Source: Papilionanthe hookeriana x Papilionanthe teres
Taxonomy: Eukaryota; Streptophyta; Magnoliopsida; Asparagales; Orchidaceae
Assembly: GCA_022702705.1 (NCBI GenBank)
Contig: CM040429.1
Coordinates: 109,903,943-109,967,942 of the forward strand
Length of the DNA: 64,000 bases
Direction: 5' to 3'
A program made the position numbers and the translations under genes. Of the stretch, positions 8,645-19,273 are shown one piece after another (the stretch's first letter is position 1; the number at the start of each line of letters is the position of its first letter). The notes below the pieces were generated by a model. It saw only the letters and a program-made list of their open reading frames with translations, had not been told where the DNA came from and searched no databases.

Positions 8645-10095
8645 CTATATCTTGTGTCCGAGCATCTGGTGGTAAGGGAAGTAGTTTGGATGATCTTTCT
8701 TATTGACTTCCTCCGGCCTCTTGGGCTCTGGTAGCTGAAAATCTGGTGTCTTCGTTAAACTCGTGAACATCTTCGCTATCGCTTCGGCTTTGATTGGATA
8801 TTCTCTATTTAGAATTTCTCTTAAGGTACGCGATGAATGAGGCGGTTGTTCATAATGCTCGAGGCGACCGATAGCTCGGTCGAGGGCTGTTGATAGCTTC
8901 TGTCGAGGTTGCTGATAGATCTGTTGCGGTTGTTGGTATGTCCGTTGCGGTGGTTGGTAACTAGGCTGTGGTCGTTCTGGCGGTATCTGCATTGGCTGCT
9001 TGCTCTTATCTACTACCGCGACGATTCCAGACTTCTTCTCGAATGTCTTCACAGTTTTCTGCTTATCGGTCTTGTCTACAAAACTTAACTGCTTTACCTC
9101 CTCTTGCAAGCTCCCGGTCTTGCTAAGCAACTTCTCGAAAGTCTTGATTGTAAATCCTTTAAGGAGAAGTGCTATCGGGCCATGGATACTTTTAAGTAGG
9201 ATGCCGACTGCATGTTGCTCTTGTAGCTGTGGCTCACACTTCATGCTTAAGTTTCTCCATCGAAGTATGTAATCCACTAAAGTCTCATTCGGTTTCTGTT
9301 GCTCCACCACTAGATCACCGATAGTGATGTGGTGCTGAGCCCCGACAAACCACTTAACGAAGAGATTCTCTAGTTCTGAAAAGGTCTTTACTGAACCGTT
9401 TGACAGTCCGCGTACCGGTCGAAGGCAATCCACGATAAGCTGGCGACGAACTGTCGGAAGAGTAAAGCGTCACTCCCACCGGCATTGCAGCAACTAGCAC
9501 GAAAATGTGCAACGTGCTGCTGAGGGTTTCCGGTACCATCAAAAGTCTTGAACAGAGGTGGTACGAAGCCTTTTGGGTATTGGACCACATCAAATTCTTC
9601 GGGGTAAGGTCTACCTGTCTGAATAGATGTTCCATTCTTAGATTGTGCTAAGGCCTCTCGCACCTGCTGTTCTACCATGTTTTTGATGTCCTTTTCTAGA
9701 ATCACGCTTTGTGCAGGATCTTTCTTTGGTTGTTCGTCTCCGTTGACGGATGTGATCTCTTTTCCTCCATCTGCAATATGAATAATTTTTGGGGGTGTCT
9801 CTTTCTGAGGCTGAACCTGACTCTGGAGAGTGGCTAAAGCGGCAGCTATCTCTTCCATCCTCTTTGCCATCTGGGAAATTGTATCATCCTTCTCTTGAAG
9901 TCGTGCTCTCATCACTTCCGGTTCATCTCTTTCTGTAGCCGCTGGAGCACCTTGTGAAGCAGATGATGCTCGCGTCTCAACCATGTTGATTTCAGCATAC
10001 TCGTCATTCATAAATTTTGATGAATCAACTTCATCTTCTAGTTTTTCTTCTCTTTCTTTTGCTAACCGTCGGATGTCGGTCCTTAACTTGTCCAT
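8645..10095 (-). pseudogene. Tat1 gag
   Basis: The capsid-type protein of the element. The start near 10095 (MDKLRTDIRRLAKEREEK) leads into a Lys/Glu-rich probable coiled coil, MVETRAS, and GRPYPEEFDVVQYPKGFVPP. The retrotransposon-gag core follows: GNPQQHVAHFRASCC, then after a shift near 9410 NGSVKTFSELENLFVKWF, HHITIGDLVVEQQKPNETL and DYILRWRNLSMKC. A Pro/Gln-rich tail follows, and then YHQMLGH, the remnant of a C-x2-H-x4-H-x4-C zinc-like motif whose first Cys is lost here but kept in Tat3. An in-frame stop lies at 8645. Confidence 0.88.
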
Positions 10096-10250
10096 GGCAT
10101 CTTCTAGTGGCCTTTCTGCACGATCTCGCAGTTGTCACGTGACGGTTGTTGAATTTCCTTTCCGGGAGTCCCCTTTATTGCAGTAGCACTTTCTTCTGAT
10201 TCAAGCTTCCTGACGAGACTTTTCTTCTCAGGACATTGTTTTGGTCTTAG

Positions 10251-11236
10251 CTAGCCAGTAGTAGGTCGCCATACCATCCTTCTTGCAGCCGGATGCCTAG
10301 GACCGGATGATCTGTCGGCTATATGTTGGAAGGTGGTATCCTCCCTAATTTGTAGACCCGATACAACAATGGGTGAACTGGCTTTTATCTTCTTCTTTGA
10401 TTTCTCTGTGGCAGCAACAGGCTCTATTCGCGGTCTGAGGCGGGATTTAGCTGGCACCCGTCCCATCCTTCTTAAGATTTCTGACACAGGGCATCTTTCT
10501 TTCTTTGCCAATCTTTCTATCACAGCTTGCAGTCGAGTAAATGGCGTAGTCTTAACCCTTTTTCTTTTGCAGTTACTATAGTATGCTGGTCGGGGTAGTG
10601 TAGCGGCAATCCTTCGGACATCTTCTTCATCCGATGCAGTAGAGAGAGGGTGAAACCTACTCCCTTCCAACGAGGTATATACTCAGGCAGTTCTTCTCTT
10701 TCCTCAGGAATTTCTTCTAGAAAAGCAACTTCAGCAGCTTTGGCTTTCTCGATCTTGGCGATCTTTCTGCTTCTATTTCTCCTTTGAGTCTGAGTTAGGG
10801 GTGCAACTCTTGAAATGGATCCAATATCAAAAATAGACGGTATTGCAACAAAATCTGTACCCTCCACGGTGACAGGCTCATCACTGACATGGATTTCTTT
10901 CCCCTTCAGTTTGACAGAAGCCGGGGTAGGTGCAGAGATGACTAGACCGGTGGGGGTAGAGACAACAGTCCTCCTACGAACAGTAGTACTCCTTTCAGCT
11001 GGAACCCTTTGCAGGGGACTGAATTCTTGAGTCGATTTCAGGTTGAACTCAATCAAGGGTTTCTCAGTTTCTGACACTTTGTCCATTAGTGTGAAGTGAG
11101 TGGCGTCAGTGAACTTGATATCTGTATTACCAAATCCTTGTCCAAAACAGATGATTCCATTGTCGGGCAGCTCATCCTTGTAAACGGCGAAGTTCATTCA
11201 ATTGTTAAAGGAGAAAATTAACTTTGGGGCAGTCAT
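10251..11236 (-). pseudogene. Tat1 ORF1, upstream of gag
   Basis: A separate ORF before gag, the arrangement known from Ogre/Tat elements. The likely start is the ATG at 11236, followed by TAPKLIFSF. A TGA follows within 40 nt, then the frame continues from MNFAVYKDELPDNG at 11197. It contains a basic, Ser/Thr-rich middle (TVRRRTVVSTPTGLVISAP), RRNRSRKIAKIEK and EEIPEEREELPEYIPRW. A shift near 10670 leads to SRFHPLSTASDEED and ends at a TAG at 10251. Homologous pieces are present in Tat2 and Tat3. A YAG precedes the ATG by 3-7 nt in Tat1 and Tat3. No function is known to me. Its N-terminal region is duplicated in the AlkB ORF. Confidence 0.72.
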
Positions 11237-11761
11237 TTTCTGCAGGGCAGATTCCGAATGTCAGTCCCAAATTATGCTTCCTTTTGTCGCAAAACTTAAG
11301 ACGAAATAGAAAGAGTCCGAACACATTTTCATTTATCTTAGTGTATTTGTGATTTTTAAAAGAGATTATTTATTAGAAGGTTGTTTATTAGTGGGTTTGT
11401 TTGTTAGAAACAAAACGATTAAAGGGAAAAGGTTATAGAAAAGGTAAAGGGCCCGATTTAGAATTGGAAAGGAAGAGAAAGTCTTATGCAAGACTTCTCG
11501 ACTCGAAGGACCGCTCCTAAACTAACACCTATTGGGGGTCCACCCCATCTCAGAAAAAAGGTAAAAGGATCTCAGAACCTCTCCGTTTAGGGGTGTCTAA
11601 ACAGTGGCTCCTAAATCCGAGAGGAGTTGGCTATACTCGTTCAAGACAGAAATGAACGAGGTATTCCAACGGAAGAATGGTAGTTTGCTCCACTAGAGAC
11701 ATGAATACACTACCGATTTATGAAAGCAAAACCATCTGATCAAAATGGAGAGAGGAACTAG
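11237..11761 (-). other. Tat1 5' leader
   Basis: Untranslated leader between the primer-binding site and ORF1. It has no coding signal, but its middle part is conserved in Tat2 (about 26830-26960) and Tat3 (about 52000-52120), including a short GC-rich palindrome. A packaging or dimerisation role is conceivable. Confidence 0.6.
11533..11546 (-). promoter_or_regulatory. Conserved leader palindrome, Tat1 copy
   Basis: TGGGGGTCCACCCCA lies about 230 nt downstream of the primer-binding site. The Tat2 equivalent (26871-26886) is a near-perfect inverted repeat GGGGTC-C-GACCCC, and the Tat3 one (52031-52046) is GGGGATCCGACCCC. Conserved spacing and self-complementarity suggest a structural RNA element. 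Confidence 0.5.
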
Positions 11762-11779
11762 TCCCCAGCGGAGTCACCA
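11762..11779 (-). promoter_or_regulatory. Primer-binding site of Tat1
   Basis: On the minus strand TGGTGACTCCGCTGGGGA starts 5 nt inside the LTR end. The three Tat copies agree (TGGTGACTCCACTGGGGA in Tat2, TGGCGACTCCAGTGGGGA in Tat3). From memory this is the tRNA-Arg-type site reported for Ogre/Tat elements; the tRNA match was not computed. Confidence 0.8.
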
Positions 11780-14024
11780 GAAATTGTCGGCATATTTTTA
11801 GGTTGTGTTTTGAAATGGGGGTCGCCTACAGAAATTATCGGTGAATTTAAATTTTAAAATTAATTTAAATATATATATAGTTTTAGAAAGAAGCATTTGA
11901 TTTTGAAAATAACTTAAAGTTTGAAAATTTTAAGATATGAAATCAAACCGATCTCACATCTCGAATAGTTTATATAAAAGAGCACCGCACCACAAACTGT
12001 GTATTTATCCCGAAGAATAGACACACTGCTTGATGATGGGGCTCGATTAAATAAACTAAAATATTTGTGACAACCGTTTGGTCTGCGAACAAATTTTATA
12101 AGCGACAAGTTCCCCTGGTTAATACAAAGAAATTAAGCAGGGTTTATATTACCTGGGTTCTTAAAGTTCCCTATAAGGGCAAGCCCCTATAGTTAATTAC
12201 ATCTTAAATGACAGGAATCATTCAAGAAAACTCTCGATAATGATCAGTGGTTTTGCTCTCAAGAATTTCAATGTTTAAAGTTTTCAAAGGATTGTATTTT
12301 TGAAATTTCAATAAAGATTAGCTCAAATTCGGAATAGTTTATTTTAGGAGTCTAAAGGAAGAAAAGTAGGAGAAGCTGAGGATCCAAGAAGAATCTTGGC
12401 AACTTCCCAAACTATCCTATTGTTTGGCTTCAATTTGGGAATTTATTTAATGTTTCAATCTTTCCAATTTTAATTAATTATGACTTATATTTGTATGACA
12501 TAATCATACGAATAGCCTCGAAGATGTGAGGGTTTATGTTGTGCCAAACGACTACCTCGGAATCCTAAGACCGGTTAGGACTTAATTTGCACAATATGAA
12601 TGCCTAATGAAAAGTTGAGGATTTATGTTGCACTAGGCAAACTACCTCGAAGTCCTATGGCTTTGTTATTTAATGCTAAAAAAGGTTTTGCTGAAGTAGA
12701 CCCGAGTTTTCTTTGGTGAAGATGGTCGTGCTGCCAACCATGCTCCAAGCTCCTTGTTGTTGCAGAGGTTTTAGTTTTAGAAAATGATAATCAGGAGATG
12801 AGAAAAGTGTTTTGGTTTAGAAGAGTCTTAAAGTCCAAATATTTTTAATATTTTAATTAAAACAAATCTTAAAGTTGTTTAAACAGAACCGATTAAGATC
12901 CCACGGTTCCGTCATCCGGGCACCGTTACTTTCATCGAATTCACTTAGTCCAGATGAATTTGCTAAACTCAACTGAATGAGTTCCACACTTTCATTTAGA
13001 CCGTTGGAAATTCCGTTAGCAACAAGTGGGTTACGTCATCCGAGGTATTCCCGATCATTCAACGAGACGTTTTAATTTAGTTGCAATTGTAGTTTTGTTG
13101 TTCTGTTTGTGAATAAATTTTGAGTTGTATTATATTTTGGAATTTTTTGGCGGTAAATTTTATCTTGTGGGGACTTTTTAATTTAGTTTTGGTTTCAGTT
13201 TTGTGGCTATCCTAAAGGTTTTAGTTTTCATGCAACAATCTTGTTTAACATGCAAGAAAAAGTAAAGTGCAGCGCATGTAAGTAAATTACAACAAAGTAA
13301 AAGCGTACCTGGAGGGTCTTCCCGTCATCCCAAGCTACACTTAAAACACATGTTAGAGCATTTAAACATATTTTTGCAAGAAATACCTAGGGTAAAGCTA
13401 AGGGATAGGGTTTTGGTTGTCTACCAGAATCCTAATCCTATTGCTAGTCATTTCCTATGATGTCTAGGTTGTTGGGTTTTGTTTAAGGATGATTTTCTTC
13501 ACCAAAGAACAATTAAGTTCAATTATTCTTCTAAAACACCCCATCGTATCGAGGAAGTGTTTAAGACGAATCTTAAACATCTTTTCAATACTTCTGGGAT
13601 TATTTTGAGTTCAAATGAATTTTATTGTATTGGTGAATTAATCATCAAAGGATTTTAACTTTGTTTTGTTTCTTGCTCAGTGAACTTAGGATATTTGAAT
13701 ATCTTATATGTGAAGTGACACTTCACTTAATACTCTATTTAAGAGTTATAATAATAAAAGCCTTTTAAGGGCAAAGTAATAAATATTTTAATGATTTAAT
13801 TTGATTTGATTTAATTATAAAAATTAATTAATGATTATTAAGTTTGGAATAGGGTTCGAATTATTTTAGATTTAATTTAAATCATTACACTTTAAGTGAT
13901 ATTATATTTCTGATTAACTTTTTATGTTTTAGATTTACTTATATTGAAAAAAGGTGTTGAAATCTTTCATATGTTTTGATTTAACTCTTAATGTTTTCAT
14001 TTAGGTTTGTTGTTAAGTGATGTT

Positions 14025-14280
14025 AATTTAATTTAATTTTATTTAATTTTATTTTATTTTATTTAATTTAATTTTAATTTAATTTTAATTTAATTTAATT
14101 TAATTTAATTTTAATTTAATTTTATTTTAATTTTAATTTAATTTTAATTTTAATTTAATTTTCATTTCAATATTTTTAATTTAATTTAATTTAATTGTTA
14201 AGGTGTTAATTTAATTTAATTTAAACTTTGACTTGAATTACTTTAATTTAATTTAATTTAACTCCAAGAGTTTAAATTTG
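14025..14280. repeat. (TTTAA)n-like low-complexity tract in Tat1 LTR
   Basis: Repeated TTTAATTTAATTTT units with few interruptions. This is low-complexity AT sequence that expanded in this LTR copy and is much weaker in the other two. Confidence 0.85.
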
Positions 14281-16058
14281 ATTTTAATTATTGGACCATT
14301 TAACATTTTAAGCTTTAATTCATTTAAGGGTTATCTTCTTTTAATTTTTAATTTATTTAGTTTGGATTATTATTTTAATTTTTAATTAAGAACTAAATAT
14401 TATTGAAGTGACTTATTTAAGGATTTTTAAATTAAAGAATAAACATCCTCTTAATAATATCCCTATTTTAATAATCTAAATTTTAAATTTATTCTTTCCA
14501 AAATTTAAATTATTTAATTAATTAGAGTTTCATTTTGATATTTTCAAAGTGTTTAATGAGTTTCTACCCTTTTAATTTCCCTAAGTTTCAATCATCCAAT
14601 ATTTTACCCTCTATTTTGATTAAACCTAAAGTTTTAATTAAGGGTTAAAATTCTTTAATTACCTTTATGCCCTTTTGGGCTTATTTATTTCATAACTCAC
14701 AAAATTGAGCTCAAATGAATTTGAAATTTTTATGTCACCTCACTCACATGTCAACTAAGACATTAGAGGAGAAAATGTGATTTTTCTGACTTTAATTTAT
14801 TTATATAATTATTTTTAGTAGAAAATAGGGGTTTTCAAAGAAAATTCAACAACATGACCAAGGTAAAGTTTCTATCCTTAAAAAAATTATGGGATGTTTC
14901 TAATGACTAGTGAACCACTTGGTCCAATTTTGATGATTTTTTGAATCATATTTTATTTATTATAATAATTTTGAGTTTTAGAGTATTAATTAATTTTAAA
15001 ATAAAATAAAAATTGAAAAATATATTTTATATTTTTCATAAATTTCTCTGACCTCAAGGAGTCCAGAGAAATAAATTTTATAATTTTTTGATTTTTCTTT
15101 GATTTATTACAATTATTTTAGTGAAAAAGGTTGAAAATTCATTTTTTAATATTAAAAATTACATTAAGCCTTTAAAATTCAATATCTTGTCCTAGGGACT
15201 TAGAAAAAATATTTGGTTTGTTCTTATGTGATTAAGAGTCAAAATGTGACATTTTTATGATTTTTAATATTTTTGTGATTTTTATTATTTTTTAATTATT
15301 AAAATATTAAAATATTGTGAAAAATCAACTTTTTTTAGAAAATTCCAATTTTAATTTTCCTGAACTCCCCTGATATCAGAGAAGCTCCAAAACAATTTTT
15401 GTGAATTTTTGAAAAGTATTTTTGGAGTTATGAATTTTTAAAGTTCCATTTTGCTTATGAGGCTTAATCAATCCATTTGGTGGGGTTAATCAAGTCCAAT
15501 TGATTTCAAAATTTTATGTAAGGTTCCTCTGACCCTAAAGAGCAATGAAGAATTGTTTTCAAGTCAATTTGGTGTGTGGTTAATCCTAATTAATTCAAAT
15601 TCAATTTTGGGAGTTTAGGCCAATTAGGGTTATTATGAATGAATTAACTCAAAATATATTTTTCATAGGGTCCCCTGGTCCTAAGAAACACCACCAAATT
15701 TTCCTAGAATTTATTTTACAACATGCTAATTATTGGAATTAGAATACCTAAAACAGTGACATGAATTTGAAAAATCAATAACTTTTCACAGAGATGGCCT
15801 CTGACCTTGAAAAATTCAGGGAATGTTCCCAAGATTAGAGGCTTCAAAAGCCCTATGGTCTCATGCCATGGTGTATTGTCTATGCAAATGGAGAATCAAA
15901 ACATTGGAAATAGTAAATAAATTATTAAAAATAAAATACTCATCCAATTAACTTGATTTCCTTTCCACATTATTATCCTCTGTTCACTGAGTAAGAGGGT
16001 ATTTTTATTTTATTTTTGTGATTTTTCTATGCAAAGATATGAATTTTTGAAGTTCTGG

Positions 16059-16315
16059 TATTTAAATAAATCCAAAAAAATCCTAATTTCTTACTTATCC
16101 GACTTGGCGCCGCGTCATCCTCATCTGGATCGAAAGCCCACGCGTCACTCCATGATTCAGCACCGCCATCTCAGTCAGCGCTACGGGGGCCCGCCATTCA
16201 CGTACCATTGCGCTGTCCAGCTTGAACTCGACCGTCCTCTCGATACACGCGCGATCCAACGGCTCCTGGCCATCGTCTCCGACTGGTGTGCACCCGTGAC
16301 CGTCCACACTAAAAC
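16059..16315 (-). promoter_or_regulatory. Candidate LTR promoter: GC-rich block plus TATA-like site, Tat1
   Basis: The only strongly GC-rich part of the AT-rich LTR, conserved in all three Tat LTRs. On the minus strand it carries GGACGGTCAC, AGCCGTTGGATCGCG and ACGCGGCGCC, followed about 30-40 nt later by a TATTTAAATA site (16059-16068). In Tat2 the block holds a CACGTG G-box. This arrangement suits a plant pol II promoter reading toward the element. An alternative TATA-like site (TTTAAATA) is at 16897-16904. Confidence 0.45.
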
Positions 16316-17679
16316 CTTAAGATCTCACTCGATTCTCCATGGATTTTTGCGTTCTTATACTCTATCGATTTTTCTTAAAGAGACGAACACATCTATACGG
16401 TTAAGGTGCATTGAAATCAACTCAAACTAAATGGAGAATCTCCAGGAGCTCAGGAGGAAGAGTGAGTTCATACCTTTGCTCAGAGAAGTGAAGCTTCGAT
16501 CTGAGGGTTGTGTCACCTTTGATTGAGTCCAAGCAAGCTCCAGATGAAGTCTCTTGCTCTGAGGAAATGCCTAGGTACAAAAGTGACCAAGGCCGATCAC
16601 AAAGCTTGGAGGCTGGAAGCAATGGTTGGCTTGGTGAGGGCGCTTTTGCTGGGGAACTTCTCCTCTTGGTCTAGTGATGGTGTAGAGTCAATAAATTTGA
16701 AGATTGGCTCACTGTGGTGAAGTGTCCTGGTTTTGGGCTTGAATTTCAACTCCAAAATTGGACTCACAGAGAGGGCTTTAGGGCTGGATTTCAGTGGGGA
16801 TCAAGTTCTCTATGTCTGGAGAGGGATCTGGAGTGATTTTGGCAGAGTTTTGGTAAGGTTTGGTTCAACACCTTCTTTGGCCAAGGGGAGGTAGTGTTTA
16901 AATAGAGCTGGCTAGAGGGCTTCCCAGGGGGGTTTGAAGGCTGGGATCAGCTGCTCAGGGGAGGAGAAGAAGAGCTCCAGTGGCCATTGGGGTTGGGACA
17001 GCTCAGCAAGTGAGTTTTGAATTTTTTGGCTCACATGGAGCTCTCGGGCATGGCATTTTCCGGCGACCCAAGCGGCTGGCCGGCAGGGTCAGGTCACCCT
17101 CATGGTCAGGAAGGTCAAGCTTTGAGGTTTGTGAGCTCAATTGACTATTGCCATGTATAAAGGGTTTTGATTTAAATGGAATGGGGGAAGAGGCTCTTTT
17201 GGAATTGGTTTGGTCAACCCATAGAAATGGGCTTGGTGCACCCACCAAGGCCTGATTTGGGCTGAAGGGAATCATATGGCTCAGCTGAATTGGAGTGGAG
17301 AAGTCTCTATCAAGATCATTTAGGTTAATCTTGGGTTAGGGGGAATCATGGAAAGGGTAAAAAAGGCTTAATCATTGGTTAAGAAAGGGATCCCCTCTCT
17401 CACCATTAATGGATTGGTGAGGAGTCCAAGGCTTTCATGGCTCCCATGTGGCTTGTGCATGGCTTCTTGGCTCACATTTGGCTTGGGAAATGGCTTGGTC
17501 AATTTCATGGGAATGGATTTTAGGAATTTTCGCATTTTGATGGGAATTTGGATAAAGCCTAATTTGGAATGATTTAATCATAGGTTTCAAACTTTAGGGA
17601 ATGATTTCATGAAGTGGATGATGAGAAGGAATTGTCATGTGGGCTTTGGATGAATTTTTGGGCTTTTGGGTTTGGTGGA

Positions 17680-18380
17680 AGTGGGCTTTTTTTTTTTGAA
17701 GGCTTAAATGGGTGGGCCTTTATATTTCAAAATGGACTTTTGGATGAAGAATTTTGTGAAAGACCATGCCAAATAAATGTTGGGTTTAGTTTAGGGATGT
17801 TTCATGAATGGTTTGGAATCAATTTGGTGTGATTTGGAGTAGAATCGGGTTGAATTTGGGCTTTTTTTTGTAAATGGGCCAAGGTGGGCCAAATTGGGCT
17901 AACTTGGGCTAAGGTTGGGCTAAGGTTGAATTTGGTGTAAAATTAATGTTGAAAAATGTTTATGGGAGTGTTACAAAGAGTTTCAACTTTGGTTGGGCTC
18001 TAATTTTAGAATTTGGGCCCATTTGGGTTAGGTTTGGGCTTAGGTCAATTTAAGGGATTTTGGTTTTGGGTTAGGTTTGGGCGGAGTTTAGGTTCAAATT
18101 TTGGGCAAATCAAGTTAGTTTTTTGTTTATGGGGATTTTAGGAAGGATTTAGAAAAGATTTGGGGCCAATTGGAGTTGAATTGGGCTAGGTTTGGGTCAT
18201 GGGTCAAAATTGGGCCTTAAGCCTCAAATTGGAATTGGGCCCAAATGTCAATCAAATTGGACTTGGATTTGGTATAAATTGATATTGGGGATATTGAATT
18301 GTAGTTTAGAATTTAATTGGGCCAAAATTAAGGTCAATTGGGGTGGTTTGGTTTGACATTGGGTTCACTTGGGTTAAAAA
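17680..18380. other. TGGGCY-rich array in Tat1 LTR
   Basis: More than ten TGGGCC/TGGGCT motifs occur in about 700 bp. TGGGCY is the plant site II motif bound by TCP transcription factors. The array lies upstream of the candidate promoter in element orientation. A looser version is in the Tat2 LTR (about 46800-47560), and an inverted one in the Tat3 LTR. Confidence 0.45.
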
Positions 18381-19273
18381 AATGAGTCAAATTGGGAGTT
18401 TTAGTAAAAGTTAGGTAAATTGACAAAGTTGGCCAATGGTGTAGTCGAACAAAATGAAATTGAGAATATTTGAGATTTTCTGGAATTTTCTGGGAATTTT
18501 TAGAATTTTTTGGATTTTTGGGGTAAAAGGGTATTTTGGTAATTTGGGGGGGGTTTAGGGGTATTTTTGGAAATTTTGGTATTTTTGCCAAAGATGGTCA
18601 TATTAAGTGGTGGGAAGTGTTTAGGATTGGTTTTGAGGAATTTTGGGTAATTTGGGAAATTTTGGAAATTTTGGATATTTTCAAGGGCATTTGGTAGGTT
18701 TAGTAGGTGTAGGGCCCCGGGGGTCAAAAATTGATATTTTGGAAAAATGAAGATTGATTGAATGTTAGTAGAATGGAATCATTTTGGTTGAGCCATGAAG
18801 CCATATTAAGCCCATATGAGCCATGAGAGGACTCATTTGAGGCATTCACTATATTGTTCCTAACCTTCTTAGCCAGGGGCTTAGGGGTTAAGGATCATCC
18901 ATATGAATTACCTACATGAGTCAGGAAGTTAAGTTATGTGAGAGTGTGGTTTTAGGACTTGGAATGTGTGTGAGAGTGTAGTGTATGTGCAAGTCAACCC
19001 TCACCAGACCAGGCCATCCAGGGTATTCCTAAGGCCAAAAAGTCCTATAGGGAGCTCATCATTTAAACCTCCACATTTGATTTCAACCCTCTAGGTGATT
19101 AGGGGCCTACAATCAAGTTTGTGGGGTTTGCAGGGAGTTAAGAAGTAGTTTGAATTTCTAAATGGTGGGTTCCATCTCTAATACTCTAGGATAGTCGAAG
19201 GGAAAGCCTAAGGCTAGATCCTAAGCACTAAGGAGAGAGAAGAGAAAAGACCTCATCAAAAATGAGGTCAACA

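Larger units (their letters stand above)
11785..19273 (-). mobile_element. Tat1 5' LTR (about 7.5 kb)
   Basis: On the plus strand the LTR runs from TGTCGG (next to the primer-binding site) to TCAACA, an imperfect terminal inverted repeat. The same termini and the same internal order of blocks recur in the LTRs of Tat2 (27125-48318 minus LINEs) and, except for a truncated right end, Tat3 (52290-58418), which confirms a single long unit. Contents in plus-strand order: a short TA tract at 11869; a block AAATCAAACCGATC; AT-rich sequence including a (TTTAA)n-like tract; a GC-rich block at 16100-16315; a moderately GC-rich stretch at 16430-17300; and TTGGGCY-rich sequence at 17680-18380. No gene is evident inside. 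Open stretches here are chance. Confidence 0.82.

Noticed and set aside
16029..16430. 133-codon open frame in the GC-rich LTR block
   Set aside because: The block is conserved at DNA motif level but its frame is not kept in the Tat2 and Tat3 LTRs. More likely regulatory.
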